This document shows, one piece after another, positions 1 to 8,049 of a stretch of 64,000 nucleotides of DNA. The DNA is from an uncultured Paracoccaceae bacterium. Lineage in GTDB: Bacteria > Pseudomonadota > Alphaproteobacteria > Rhodobacterales > Rhodobacteraceae. How positions within the stretch are numbered: position 1 is the first letter of the stretch; every line of letters starts with the position of its first letter. The DNA lies in the NCBI GenBank assembly GCA_947502145.1, contig CANMYO010000002.1, forward strand, positions 310,001 through 374,000. The letters are read 5' to 3'. The position numbers and the translations under genes were made by a program. Below the pieces are notes generated by a model. It was not told the DNA's origin. It searched no databases and worked only from the letters and a program-made list of their open reading frames with translations.

Positions 1-38
1 CAGGCCCGCGCGGGGGGCCACGTAACGTAAAGTCAGGG

Positions 39-488
39 TCAGACCTGTGTCGGGGGTGGTACAGTCTTGAACGCGCGGGTGACTGCCTGCGTCGCCGACA
101 TTGCGCCATTGGCGGCGTCAAACCGGCGCAGGGCCGCATTGTGCAGCCGGCGAATGTAAACGGTGTCAGCCGTGCGCAACCCGGGGATCATCGCCTCAAG
201 CGCGTCGCGCACCGCATTGGAGCGGGCAATCTGGCGACAGATATCCGTTTCGAGTGGGTGACCAGAGGGGCGCATCGGCAGATAGGCGGCCAGGGCATTG
301 TAAATGCTCAAAAGGTCATGATCCGCGCCCAACTGCCTGCGACCGCGCATGATCCAGTCGCGCAACACGTCATGCTGTTTTTCGGGATCGCCCGAGGCGT
401 CCAGATAGGCGGTCAAGGTGTTGCGCGTCATGGCTGCAACTGCAACGCAATCCTGATCCGGAACGGGGGTGTTTCTGTCGTGAAGCAT
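39..488 (-). CDS. Hypothetical protein, 149 residues
   Basis: I do not recognise this protein. It is soluble, predicted mostly helical, and has no signal peptide or membrane segment. It is rich in Arg and Ala, with an Asp/Glu content typical of a cytoplasmic protein. It starts at an ATG (486-488) and reads toward the window edge. It lies downstream of the rpsF-rpsR-rplI operon on the same strand, but a strong terminator at 541-577 separates them, so it is probably transcribed separately. Codon use looks like that of its neighbours. The reading frame is open over its full length, which supports a real gene, but no function can be inferred. Confidence 0.6.
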   Translation of the reverse strand: MLHDRNTPVPDQDCVAVAAMTRNTLTAYLDASGDPEKQHDVLRDWIMRGRRQLGADHDLLSIYNALAAYLPMRPSGHPLETDICRQIARSNAVRDALEAMIPGLRTADTVYIRRLHNAALRRFDAANGAMSATQAVTRAFKTVPPPTQV

Positions 489-540
489 GGCAGTCCTGCA
501 AGTCTTGGGCTGCCCATTGCCTAAGTGCCCATCTGGGCAA

Positions 541-577
541 GAAAATGGCCGCGTCCTGACAGAACGCGGCCACTTTT
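541..577 (-). terminator. Terminator of rpsF-rpsR-rplI operon
   Basis: A perfect 9-bp stem (TGGCCGCGT / ACGCGGCCA) is flanked by A4 and T4, so it can act as a factor-independent terminator on the minus strand, 20 nt after the rplI stop codon. Confidence 0.85.
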
Positions 578-596
578 AGATACATTGTTGAAGAGT

Positions 597-1226
597 TTAC
601 TCTTCTTCGCTGGTCTCTGTGGCAACCTCTTCACCGGCCGGGGCGACATCAAGACCGTCCTCGTCCAGCTGCGCAGCGCCGATGTCGTCAAAGAGCTCCT
701 GAATTTCGAATTCAGCAGCGGCTTCTTCTTCAGCGGCGAGTTCCTGAATGGATTTGCCTGCGGCCTGCAATTCGGCCTCTTCGGCAGAACGCGCGACGTT
801 CAGCGAGATGCTGACCGTCACTTCAGGATGCAGGTTGACCTCAAGCTGATGCAGACCAAGTTCCTTGATCGGGCCAGTCAGAATGATCTGACCTTTGTCG
901 ACGGTGAAACCTTCGGCAGTTGCCGCCTCGGCTGCATCACGCGGCGTGACAGAACCGTAAAGCGACCCTGCATCCGACGCAGAGCGAATCACAATGAACT
1001 GCTGACCGTCCAGCTTTTCACCAAGGCTCTCTGCCTCTTTGCGGGTTTCAAGATTGCGCGCTTCAAGCTGTGCTTTCTCTGCTTCGAAACGGGCCATGTT
1101 GGCTTCGTTTACGCGCAGGGCCTTGCCCTGTGGCAGCAGGAAGTTACGTGCGTAGCCTTCTTTGACAGAAACGACTTCGCCCATCTGACCCAGCTTGGCC
1201 ACACGTTCCAGAAGGATGATATCCAT
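597..1226 (-). CDS. rplI: 50S ribosomal protein L9
   Basis: Large-subunit protein L9, which bridges the base of the L1 stalk. The N-terminal domain (about residues 1-50, beginning [16 protein letters not shown]) and the central helix are typical, followed by the C-terminal RNA-binding domain to about residue 150. The protein is 209 residues, longer than the roughly 150 of E. coli L9. The extra C-terminal 50-60 residues are very acidic (many Glu/Asp, ending TSEEE), an extension common in this bacterial family. An AAGGAG ribosome-binding site precedes the ATG at 1226. It is the last gene of the rpsF-rpsR-rplI operon, 12 nt after rpsR. Confidence 0.97.
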   Translation of the reverse strand: MDIILLERVAKLGQMGEVVSVKEGYARNFLLPQGKALRVNEANMARFEAEKAQLEARNLETRKEAESLGEKLDGQQFIVIRSASDAGSLYGSVTPRDAAEAATAEGFTVDKGQIILTGPIKELGLHQLEVNLHPEVTVSISLNVARSAEEAELQAAGKSIQELAAEEEAAAEFEIQELFDDIGAAQLDEDGLDVAPAGEEVATETSEEE

Positions 1227-1238
1227 GGGGTTTGCTCC

Positions 1239-1466
1239 TTACTTCACAGCGTAGGGCAGCAGGGCAAGGAACCGGGCACGCTTGATCGCCTGGGCGAGCT
1301 TGCGCTGGTTCTTGGCACCAACAGCGGTGATACGGGCTGGGACAATCTTGCCGCGCTCAGAGATGTAGCGCTGCAGCAGACGTGTGTCCTTGTAGTCGAT
1401 CGTCGGGGCGTTGTCGCCCTCAAACGGATCGGACTTACGACGGCGGAAAAATGGTTTAGTAGCCAT
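1239..1466 (-). CDS. rpsR: 30S ribosomal protein S18
   Basis: Small-subunit protein S18, 75 residues, the usual length. The core [19 protein letters not shown] followed by a basic segment ([18 protein letters not shown]) is characteristic. It pairs with S6 on the 30S platform, and the gene lies directly after rpsF with a 26-nt gap, as in most bacteria. An AAAGGACC ribosome-binding site precedes the ATG at 1466. Confidence 0.97.
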   Translation of the reverse strand: MATKPFFRRRKSDPFEGDNAPTIDYKDTRLLQRYISERGKIVPARITAVGAKNQRKLAQAIKRARFLALLPYAVK

Positions 1467-1492
1467 GACTTATGGTCCTTTCCTGATCTAAC

Positions 1493-1846
1493 TTAGCGAC
1501 GCTCGCGACGGCTGTCGCGTTCGTCACGTTTCTGCATCTGGATGCTGGGGCCTTCGTCATGTGCGTCGACCTTGATGGTCAGAATACGCATCACGTCATC
1601 ATGCAGGCGCATCAGGCGTTCCATTTCCTGAACCGCAGGTGCAGGTGCATCGGACCGCAAATAGGCATAGTGGCCCTTGCGGTTCTTGTTGATCTTGTAG
1701 GCCATCGTCTTGACACCCCAGTACTCGTTGTCAACGACCTTACCGCCGTTGTCCGCGAGGACGGTTGAGAAGTGTTCGATGAGGCTTTCAGCTTGCGTGT
1801 TGGACAGGTCCTGACGCGCAATCATAACATGCTCATAAAGCGGCAT
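1493..1846 (-). CDS. rpsF: 30S ribosomal protein S6
   Basis: Small-subunit protein S6, 117 residues. The start MPLYEHVMIARQDLS and the segment NEYWGVKTMAYKINKNRKGHY are diagnostic of the ferredoxin-like S6 fold. The tail is charged (KRDERDSRRERR). An AAAAGGAAC ribosome-binding site precedes the ATG at 1846. It is the first gene of its operon, with a promoter at 1956-1983 and a structured leader. In other bacteria the S6:S18 complex binds the rpsF leader to repress this operon. Confidence 0.97.
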   Translation of the reverse strand: MPLYEHVMIARQDLSNTQAESLIEHFSTVLADNGGKVVDNEYWGVKTMAYKINKNRKGHYAYLRSDAPAPAVQEMERLMRLHDDVMRILTIKVDAHDEGPSIQMQKRDERDSRRERR

Positions 1847-1895
1847 GTGCGTTCCTTTTCATATCTCAGCGCATTTCATAGGGCAGGGCGATTAT

Positions 1896-1948
1896 CCTTC
1901 CGCACCATACCCACGAGAGACTGCGCAGTTCATAGCTGTCGCGGAAGG
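1896..1948 (-). promoter_or_regulatory. Structured 5' leader of rpsF, candidate S6:S18 autoregulatory element
   Basis: Arms CCTTCCGC (1896-1903) and GCGGAAGG (1941-1948) form a perfect 8-bp stem enclosing 37 nt. The 5' arm in the transcript begins almost at the predicted start site. The element lies about 50 nt upstream of the rpsF start codon. S6:S18-binding leaders are established in many bacteria; that this one belongs to that class is inferred from position and structure. Confidence 0.45.
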
Positions 1949-1955
1949 TTGCGCG

Positions 1956-1983
1956 CTTATACAGCCATCTGCCTGTAACGCAA
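1956..1983 (-). promoter_or_regulatory. Predicted sigma-70 promoter of rpsF operon
   Basis: On the minus strand, TTGCGT (1978-1983) and TATAAG (1956-1961) are separated by 16 nt, which would give a leader of about 100 nt before rpsF. Confidence 0.5.
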
Positions 1984-2110
1984 GGCCCGGATCGCTGCTC
2001 TCGTTGCCGTTAAGAAAGGTTAATAAAACCCTATCAGGGTCATGGCATCGCCCCGTTCTTGCCCAAGTTGATTGGCACTTTTGGGGTGTGATTTAACGGA
2101 GAACGATACA

Positions 2111-2731
2111 ATGTCCGATATGCCCAACGTTGTAGGTTCATTAACAATTGACGCCGAGTTGGCGCCCCGCAAGCAAACATTTCAGGTTGCTGAAACATAT
2201 TGGGGCTACATCATCCGCAAGATGGATGGTCCAAATATCGCGATGATCGTCCTGCAAAGCCTGTCGATGTTCTTTGGCGCCTCTTTTCTGGCGGCGGCGC
2301 TTGGCCTGTTGCTCTTGCCTGATGTGGTTGCCGGGTCAGTTGATCTGGTGATGCGCGCCGTTGCTGCGCTGATATTCTTCGGACTTGCAGCCTACCTGCT
2401 TTGGTTCGCCAGCCGCGGCACGGAATCAGAGGTGCAGATCGATAACGCCCTTGGTGAGGTCCGCGAGGTCGTGCGCAACCGGGCTGGCAAATCAACCCTC
2501 GTGGGGCGTTACGGCTTTGACAGCATTGGTGGTGTCTTTATCGACCGCGCCAATTCTTCGGGCAATTTCGCGACATTGGTCCTGCGCTATCGCAATACCG
2601 CACAGACATTGGGCGTTGTCCGCGGTGAGGTTGATCAGCTTGAACCTTTGCGCGACCGTCTGGGCAAGGACCTGATGATGGCTGCCGTCCCCGTGCGGGG
2701 TGAGAAAACAATCGTTCCCACTGCAATGTGA
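2111..2731 (+). CDS. Hypothetical membrane protein with two transmembrane segments
   Basis: A 206-residue protein of unknown function. Residues about 43-66 and 72-95 are two hydrophobic membrane segments. After the second comes a soluble domain of about 100 residues, predicted beta-rich and cytoplasmic. I chose the ATG at 2111 because GGAG lies just upstream; an upstream in-frame ATG at 2072 lacks this. The gene is divergent from rpsF, with 264 nt between them, and is followed by a clear terminator at 2762-2787, so it is probably monocistronic. The layout of a short membrane hairpin plus a C-terminal PH-like strand-rich domain is only a guess from composition. Confidence 0.8.
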   Translation: MSDMPNVVGSLTIDAELAPRKQTFQVAETYWGYIIRKMDGPNIAMIVLQSLSMFFGASFLAAALGLLLLPDVVAGSVDLVMRAVAALIFFGLAAYLLWFASRGTESEVQIDNALGEVREVVRNRAGKSTLVGRYGFDSIGGVFIDRANSSGNFATLVLRYRNTAQTLGVVRGEVDQLEPLRDRLGKDLMMAAVPVRGEKTIVPTAM

Positions 2732-2761
2732 ACGGACCGCCAATCGGCAAGAAAATGTTTG

Positions 2762-2787
2762 AAAGCGCCCGGTTAGGGCGCTTTTTC
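2762..2787 (+). terminator. Rho-independent terminator
   Basis: Stem AAAGCGCCC / GGGCGCTTT (9 bp) with a 5-nt loop and a T-run, 30 nt after the stop codon of the membrane-protein gene. Confidence 0.9.
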
Positions 2788-2882
2788 TATTGGCAGGTCG
2801 GGATTCGCGTAACCCTTCTATTGAAATTTACCAGATTACGCTTTGATCAATAAGGCAACGTCACACCGCAAGGAGCCTTCCG

Positions 2883-3458
2883 GTGACGCACCTTTTGAAA
2901 GCTGCCACTTTCATCGCGTTGCTTGCTGGTCCGGTTCAGGCCGCCCCAGAAGCCTACACGCTCGATACGCAGCAAAGCCAGGTAGAGTTCAGCTACAGCC
3001 ATGTCGGCCAGGTGAACAATTGGGGTCGTTTCAACGGCCTCGTCGGCACCATTGTCTGGGACATCGATCAGCCTGCCGCGTCATCGGTTCAGGTCATTAT
3101 TCCTGCAAATGCGATTCTGACCGGCTGGGAAAGCAGGTTCCGCAATATGTTGTCGCAGGACTATTATGACCGCGCAGTGGGCCAAACGGTGAAGTTCAGT
3201 TCAACGACCATTTTGCCGACCGGTCATACGACCGCCCAGGTCACAGGTGACCTGACCTTGAATGGTGTGACCCGGCCTGTGATTCTGGACGTGGTGCTGG
3301 TGAATTTTCGCGACAACCCGCGATCAGGGCAGGGTCGTGCGGAATTTGTCGCGACCACCTCTTTCAACCGCTCAGAGTTTGATTTTGACGCACTTGCGCC
3401 GCTGGTTGGTGACAGGGTCGAATTGATGATCCGGGTTGCGGCGACCAAGGTAAGATAA
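2883..3458 (+). CDS. YceI family periplasmic protein
   Basis: YceI proteins are lipocalin-like beta-barrels that bind isoprenoid or similar amphiphilic molecules in the periplasm. This one has 191 residues. A signal peptide is visible (residues 1-20, cleavage after GPVQA), then the family pattern: YTLDTQQSQVEFSYSHVG near the N-terminus, the D-x-L-x-GVTRPV segment (GDLTLNGVTRPVILDV), and a C-terminal strand ending VGDRVELMIRVAA. The start codon is GTG at 2883, with AAGGAG 7 nt upstream. It appears to be a single gene between two intergenic gaps. Its ligand cannot be told from the sequence. Confidence 0.9.
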   Translation: MTHLLKAATFIALLAGPVQAAPEAYTLDTQQSQVEFSYSHVGQVNNWGRFNGLVGTIVWDIDQPAASSVQVIIPANAILTGWESRFRNMLSQDYYDRAVGQTVKFSSTTILPTGHTTAQVTGDLTLNGVTRPVILDVVLVNFRDNPRSGQGRAEFVATTSFNRSEFDFDALAPLVGDRVELMIRVAATKVR

Positions 3459-3537
3459 GCGCTTCCGCTGCCCCGTTTGACACCCATGCAACGGACGGTG
3501 GCTTAGGATTTGGGCGCAACACCCGGGTCGGATTCTT

Positions 3538-3578
3538 GTCTGCATAGGTTGTTGACGGGATGTGCATTGGTTGTGCAT
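3538..3578 (+). repeat. 41-nt promoter-proximal element, copy A (upstream of fabD)
   Basis: A 41-nt segment starting GTCTGCATAGGTTGTTG and ending TTGTGCAT. It matches 38 of 41 positions with a segment upstream of ilvN (39078-39118, minus strand), in the same orientation to the downstream gene. Each copy holds two GTGCAT words spaced 11 nt apart. It ends 49 nt before the fabD start codon. It may be a shared operator or promoter module; its meaning is unknown. Confidence 0.6.
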
Positions 3579-3627
3579 GGGCGATTCACAAGATAATCCG
3601 GTATTAATACTTTTACGGGAGGCGACG

Positions 3628-4566
3628 ATGCGCGCATTTGTATTTCCGGGCCAAGGGGCACAGACAATTGGAATGGGGCAGGCCCTCGCGGCGGCCTATC
3701 CGGCGGCAAAGGCCGTATTTGACGAAGTTGACGACGCCCTTGGCGAAAAGCTGTCAGACATCATCTGGAACGGCGAAATCGAAACGCTGACGTTGACCAG
3801 AAATGCCCAGCCGGCGCTGATGGCAACCTCACTGGCGGCCGTGAAAGCTTTGGAAAGCGAAGGGGTTAGCATCTCTGACGCAAGCTTCGTCGCGGGTCAT
3901 TCCTTGGGCGAATATTCGGCCCTTGCGGCGACGGGCGCAATTTCAATTGCCGATACAGCACGGCTGTTGCGGGTCCGTGGCGATGCCATGCAGGACGCTG
4001 TCCCACAAGGCGAAGGTGCAATGGCCGCTGTTCTGGGGCTTGAGTTTGAGGCGGTCGCCGCTGTCGCGCAAAAGGCCGCACAGGGCGAGGTCTGCCAGGT
4101 TGCCAATGAAAACGATCCCTCGCAAAGCGTTGTTTCTGGTGGAAAAAATGCCGTCGAGAGGGCTGTTGAACTGGCCAAGGAAGCCGGCGCAAAACGCGCT
4201 GTGATGCTGCCGGTATCAGCGCCTTTCCACTGCGCGCTGATGGTGCCCGCTGCCGCAAAAATGGCGCAGGCGCTCAGCGAAGTGGATATCAAGGAACCAT
4301 CAGTGCCGGTGGTCGCAAACGTCCTTGCCTCAGCGGTGACAAATCCCAGTCTTATCAGATCGTTACTCGTCGATCAGGTGACGGGTCGCGTGCGCTGGCG
4401 CACCTCTATTCAATGGATGGTTGCCGAGGGCGTGACCGAGATTTGGGAAGTTGGTGCCGGCAAGGCGCTCTCAGGGATGATCCGCCGGATCAACCGCGAC
4501 GTCGCAACCCGCACTGTCGGCACACCGGACGAAGTGAAAGCCGCTGCAGACTCCGCCAAAGCATAA
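3628..4566 (+). CDS. fabD: Malonyl-CoA:ACP transacylase
   Basis: Moves the malonyl group from CoA to acyl carrier protein, supplying the extender unit for type II fatty acid synthesis in the cytoplasm. Its 312 residues match the family length. Visible motifs are the N-terminal FPGQGAQTIGMG loop, the nucleophile elbow GHSLGEYSA with Ser92, the Arg of RLLRVRGDAMQ, and the catalytic His within SAPFHCALM. I chose the ATG at 3628, preceded by GGGAGG; an in-frame ATG at 3562 would add 22 non-conserved residues. It is the first gene of fabD-fabG, 20 nt before fabG, with acpP next. Confidence 0.96.
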   Translation: MRAFVFPGQGAQTIGMGQALAAAYPAAKAVFDEVDDALGEKLSDIIWNGEIETLTLTRNAQPALMATSLAAVKALESEGVSISDASFVAGHSLGEYSALAATGAISIADTARLLRVRGDAMQDAVPQGEGAMAAVLGLEFEAVAAVAQKAAQGEVCQVANENDPSQSVVSGGKNAVERAVELAKEAGAKRAVMLPVSAPFHCALMVPAAAKMAQALSEVDIKEPSVPVVANVLASAVTNPSLIRSLLVDQVTGRVRWRTSIQWMVAEGVTEIWEVGAGKALSGMIRRINRDVATRTVGTPDEVKAAADSAKA

Positions 4567-4586
4567 ACAATAAAAGGGGCGATCAA

Positions 4587-5324
4587 ATGTTTGATCTTAC
4601 AGGTAAAAATGCGCTTATAACCGGCGCGTCAGGGGGGATCGGAGGCGAAATTGCCAAGGTGCTCCACGGTGCCGGCGCGACGGTTGGGATATCGGGAACA
4701 CGTGTTGATCCGCTTGAGGCATTGGCCGCAGAGTTAGGTGATCGGGTTCATGTCCTGCCCTGTAATCTGAGTGATCCAGATGCGGTGACAGCTCTGCCAA
4801 AGCAGGCGGCAGACGCGATGGGATCGGTTGATATTCTCGTCAACAATGCCGGCATTACGCGTGACAATATTTTCATGCGCATGTCGGACGATGAATGGGC
4901 CAGCGTGCTTGATGTCAACCTGACCTCGACAATGCGGCTTTGCAAAGGTGTGATCCGCGGCATGATGAAGTCGCGGTGGGGCAGAATCGTCAATATTTCC
5001 AGCGTCGTAGGCACAACCGGTAATCCCGGTCAGGCGAACTACGCGGCCTCCAAGGCGGGCATGGTAGGGATGTCAAAGTCTATCGCCTATGAGGTCGCAA
5101 GCCGTGGAATCACCGTCAATTGCGTCGCCCCGGGGTTCATTGCAACGGCGATGACGGACAAGCTGAACGACGATCAAAGAGGCGCAATTCTCGGCCAAAT
5201 TCCCGCGGGTCGCATGGGCGCCTCAGAGGAAATCGCGGCTGCCGTTTTGTATCTGGCGAGTGAGCAGGCAGGATATGTCACTGGCACGACCTTGCATGTG
5301 AATGGCGGAATGGCCATGTTCTGA
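4587..5324 (+). CDS. fabG: 3-oxoacyl-ACP reductase
   Basis: NADPH-dependent reductase of the 3-oxoacyl-ACP intermediate in fatty acid elongation. It is a short-chain dehydrogenase of 245 residues. Visible features are the Rossmann motif TGASGGIGG near residue 12, the NNAG motif (DILVNNAGITRD), the catalytic Ser in NISSVVG and the YAASKAG motif that carries the Tyr and Lys of the active site. The C-terminus ends VNGGMAMF, typical of FabG. I chose the ATG at 4587, preceded by AAAAGGGG; an in-frame upstream start would overlap fabD and give an unrelated extension. Confidence 0.97.
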   Translation: MFDLTGKNALITGASGGIGGEIAKVLHGAGATVGISGTRVDPLEALAAELGDRVHVLPCNLSDPDAVTALPKQAADAMGSVDILVNNAGITRDNIFMRMSDDEWASVLDVNLTSTMRLCKGVIRGMMKSRWGRIVNISSVVGTTGNPGQANYAASKAGMVGMSKSIAYEVASRGITVNCVAPGFIATAMTDKLNDDQRGAILGQIPAGRMGASEEIAAAVLYLASEQAGYVTGTTLHVNGGMAMF

Positions 5325-5352
5325 TCGTGCCGCTCAGGGATGTCGAAAGCGT

Positions 5353-5380
5353 TTGCGCTATCCGATTTCTCTGTTATAGG
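5353..5380 (+). promoter_or_regulatory. Predicted promoter of acpP
   Basis: TTGCGC (5353-5358) and TATAGG (5375-5380) are 16 nt apart, in the 133-nt gap between fabG and acpP. It would give acpP its own high-level transcription. Confidence 0.45.
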
Positions 5381-5457
5381 CCCCTGTGAACAAGATGGGC
5401 ACCCGTTGAGTGGGCCCAAGAACCGGGCTTTGCCCAGCAAGAACGTGAGGAAATGTC

Positions 5458-5691
5458 ATGAGCGACGTCGCAGACCGCGTACGCAAGATCGTTGTAGAAC
5501 ATCTTGGTGTGGAAGAGGATAAAGTTGTTGAGGGCGCATCGTTTATCGATGATCTTGGCGCTGATAGCCTCGACACAGTAGAGCTTGTTATGGCCTTCGA
5601 AGAAGAGTTCGGAATCGAAATTCCTGACGATGCTGCCGAGACGATCCAGACGTTTGGCGACGCGGTGAAGTTCATCAGCGAAGCTCAGTAA
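5458..5691 (+). CDS. acpP: Acyl carrier protein
   Basis: Small acidic carrier of growing acyl chains. The 77-residue sequence holds the DSL phosphopantetheine site ([18 protein letters not shown]) with Ser near residue 37, followed by the recognition helix II. AACGTGAGGAA provides the ribosome-binding site before the ATG. It follows fabG in the usual fab order, with its own predicted promoter upstream and a terminator immediately downstream. Confidence 0.98.
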   Translation: MSDVADRVRKIVVEHLGVEEDKVVEGASFIDDLGADSLDTVELVMAFEEEFGIEIPDDAAETIQTFGDAVKFISEAQ

Positions 5692-5708
5692 TTCAAGTCA
5701 TATTGACT

Positions 5709-6641
5709 TCAGGACGGCGCCCGACTGGGCGCCGTTTCTGTTTCCGGGTGGCCGGACCCACTGGTTTTTTTCTCAGCTCCCAATGACAAGATCGCCAAAA
5801 CGTTGCGGAATTTTAGTGGTTTCGCAAAAGCCAGGCCAACGTAGTGCTTGTTTTGCCATTTGACATGGCCCTCATGCCATTCGCCGGCAATTTGAATATC
5901 AATCGTTTTGACCGACACACCATCAAGTTTGCCTTTGTGGCGCAATTTCGCACCGATGCAGCTGATATCAAGGATGTCGCCAGACTCCTTAAGCGCGCCA
6001 GCTATGTAATTTGTGGCGAGATTGATGTTGTAGCGGCGCCCGTTGCGTCGGGATTTCGCCTGTTGGATTCGATACAGCCAAAAGCCAAGACCGCCGGCAA
6101 TGATCGTCAAAAACACACCGCCATAAATCAACAGCTTTACAGCGATATCCAATCTGACGCCCGAGCGCACGTCAGAGGTTGCCTGGCCCGGTGGGAGATG
6201 CTGCGCGTCATCTGCGTCGCCTGTTGCCTGCGCCATTTGCTGGCTTTGGTCCCCATCGCAAGGGATCTGCGACAACACCGATTCCGCGCGTGAAACGATC
6301 TGTTGACTGCGCGGATCTTGCAGTAGCTGGATGATGGCAATTTGTCGCCGATCCGCGGCCAGGGCGACGATCCGTTCGGTTATCTCAATCAGGGCGGCAA
6401 TGGCGTCGATTTCAGATTCTGAAAGTTCGCCGTGCATCTGATACCGGATGCCGGTGCTGTCCAACCGACGTAAATCCAGCTGCAAATCCTGTGATAACGT
6501 CAATCCCGGTGATTGCCCGATATTTTGGCGATCAAGTTCGGCAATGCGGGACAGGGCGCCGATGATCTTGCAATCGACCTCTGCCGCAGCGGGCTGCGCC
6601 AGCGCGATCCAGACTGCAGGAAAAGCTAACCAATACTTCAC
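5709..6641 (-). CDS. Exported membrane protein with a C-terminal PilZ domain
   Basis: A 310-residue protein with a signal peptide (residues 1-20, cleavage near PAAA-EV), a mostly helical periplasmic region (21-165), one membrane segment (about 167-190) and a cytoplasmic PilZ-like domain (about 198-275). The PilZ hallmarks are visible: an Arg-rich RRNGRR just before the domain and D-I-S-x-x-G (DISCIGAKL), the two motifs that contact cyclic di-GMP in known PilZ proteins. This suggests a transmembrane effector that reacts to c-di-GMP; binding itself is inferred. The start is a GTG at 6641 with AGAGGG upstream. It lies opposite to acpP and fabF, and its last codons are within the acpP terminator. 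Confidence 0.8.
   Translation of the reverse strand: MKYWLAFPAVWIALAQPAAAEVDCKIIGALSRIAELDRQNIGQSPGLTLSQDLQLDLRRLDSTGIRYQMHGELSESEIDAIAALIEITERIVALAADRRQIAIIQLLQDPRSQQIVSRAESVLSQIPCDGDQSQQMAQATGDADDAQHLPPGQATSDVRSGVRLDIAVKLLIYGGVFLTIIAGGLGFWLYRIQQAKSRRNGRRYNINLATNYIAGALKESGDILDISCIGAKLRHKGKLDGVSVKTIDIQIAGEWHEGHVKWQNKHYVGLAFAKPLKFRNVLAILSLGAEKKTSGSGHPETETAPSRAPS
5714..5738 (+). terminator. acpP terminator, overlapping the 3' end of the convergent PilZ gene
   Basis: Stem ACGGCGCCC / GGGCGCCGT (9 bp) with a 4-nt loop and a short T-rich tail, 22 nt after acpP. The last codons of the opposite-strand gene run through it. Confidence 0.85.
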
Positions 6642-6786
6642 GGATACACCCTCTTTGATCCCGCTCCGTCTATCGAGTCAAAGTTAATGTGGGGTGTAAT
6701 CCCTGACGGGCCGGGAGGGCTGGCTCTTGCTCATTGGCTGATGCGTAATGTATCAGGTGGCAAACATCTGAAGGTGAGGGCACAAA

Positions 6787-8049
6787 ATGCGCCGAGTGGT
6801 AATAACAGGTCTTGGATTGGTAACGCCTCTGGCTGATGGCGTGGATGCCAGCTGGAGTCGCATTCTTGAGGGACAGTCAGGTGCTGGGCCGATCCAGAAT
6901 TTTGACACCGAGGGGCTGACCACGACCTATGCATGTGAGGTCCCACTGGGCGATGGGACCGATGGGACGTTCAATGCTGACAAGTACATTGAGCCTAAAG
7001 AGCTGCGCAAGATTGATACATTCATCCTGTTTGGGATGGCCGCGGCCCAACAGGCGATTGAGGATGCTGGTTGGCAGCCCGAGGATCAGGATAGCCTTGA
7101 ACGGACCGGTGTTCTAATCGGCTCTGGCATTGGCGGGCTAAACTCGATCGCCAATACCGCTGTGATGATGGAAGAACGCGGACCGCGTCGGGTTTCACCG
7201 TTTTTTGTACCCGGCGCACTGATCAATCTGATCTCGGGTCAGGTCTCGATCCGCTATGGTTTTAAGGGCCCCAACCATTCGGTTGTGACCGCATGTTCAA
7301 CAGGGGCCCATGCAATCGGCGATGCAAGTCGGTTGATCCAGCATGGTGACGCAGATGTCATGATTGCCGGTGGCGCAGAAGCAGCGATTTGCAGGCTGGG
7401 TATCGCAGGCTTTAACGCTTGCAAGGCCCTGTCAACGGCCCATGCCGATGATCCGCAAAAAGCCAGCCGTCCGTGGGACACTGACCGGGATGGATTCGTG
7501 ATGGGTGAAGGGGCAGGGATCGTCGTTCTTGAAGAATACGAACACGCCAAGGCCCGTGGTGCCAAAATCTACGCAGAGGTTCTGGGATATGGATTGTCGG
7601 GGGATGCGCATCACATCACAGCGCCGCCACCGGATCACGAAGGCGCCGAACGTGCGATGCGCGCCGCTTGCCGCAATGCGGGCATCGAACCATCCCAGAT
7701 CGACTATGTGAACGCACATGGCACGTCGACCATGGCTGACACCATTGAGTTGAGCGCAGTAGAACGCGTTGTTGGACCAGAGGCAGCGGCAAAGCTGACA
7801 ATGTCCTCAACAAAATCCATGACGGGTCATTTGCTGGGTGCCGCTGGTGCGATCGAGGCTATTTTCTCGGTCCTTGCTATTCGCGATCAGGTGGCACCGC
7901 CAACGATCAATCTCGAGAATGTTGACGTAGAGACCGTGGTCGACCTGTGCGCAAATGCCAAGCGTCCGCGCAAAATTGATGTCGCATTGTCCAATTCGTT
8001 TGGATTTGGCGGCACCAACGCCAGCCTTGTACTTGGGAAAGTCACCTGA
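6787..8049 (+). CDS. fabF: 3-oxoacyl-ACP synthase II
   Basis: Condensing enzyme that elongates acyl-ACP with malonyl-ACP. The 420 residues form a thiolase-fold ketosynthase. The Cys-His-His triad is visible: Cys170 in TACSTGAHAIGDA, His311 in NAHGTSTMADTIE and His348 in KSMTGHLLGAAGAIE. The C-terminal GFGGTNASLV loop is also present. The start ATG follows AAGGTGAGG. It is separated from acpP by the opposite-strand PilZ gene, and it overlaps mltG by one nucleotide (TGATG), suggesting translational coupling. Confidence 0.97.
   Translation: MRRVVITGLGLVTPLADGVDASWSRILEGQSGAGPIQNFDTEGLTTTYACEVPLGDGTDGTFNADKYIEPKELRKIDTFILFGMAAAQQAIEDAGWQPEDQDSLERTGVLIGSGIGGLNSIANTAVMMEERGPRRVSPFFVPGALINLISGQVSIRYGFKGPNHSVVTACSTGAHAIGDASRLIQHGDADVMIAGGAEAAICRLGIAGFNACKALSTAHADDPQKASRPWDTDRDGFVMGEGAGIVVLEEYEHAKARGAKIYAEVLGYGLSGDAHHITAPPPDHEGAERAMRAACRNAGIEPSQIDYVNAHGTSTMADTIELSAVERVVGPEAAAKLTMSSTKSMTGHLLGAAGAIEAIFSVLAIRDQVAPPTINLENVDVETVVDLCANAKRPRKIDVALSNSFGFGGTNASLVLGKVT

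Noticed and set aside
525-1496. A 323-residue plus-strand frame opposite rplI and rpsR
   Set aside because: It is the reverse strand of ribosomal protein genes in a GC-rich organism; the minus-strand proteins are certain and this frame has no recognisable sequence.
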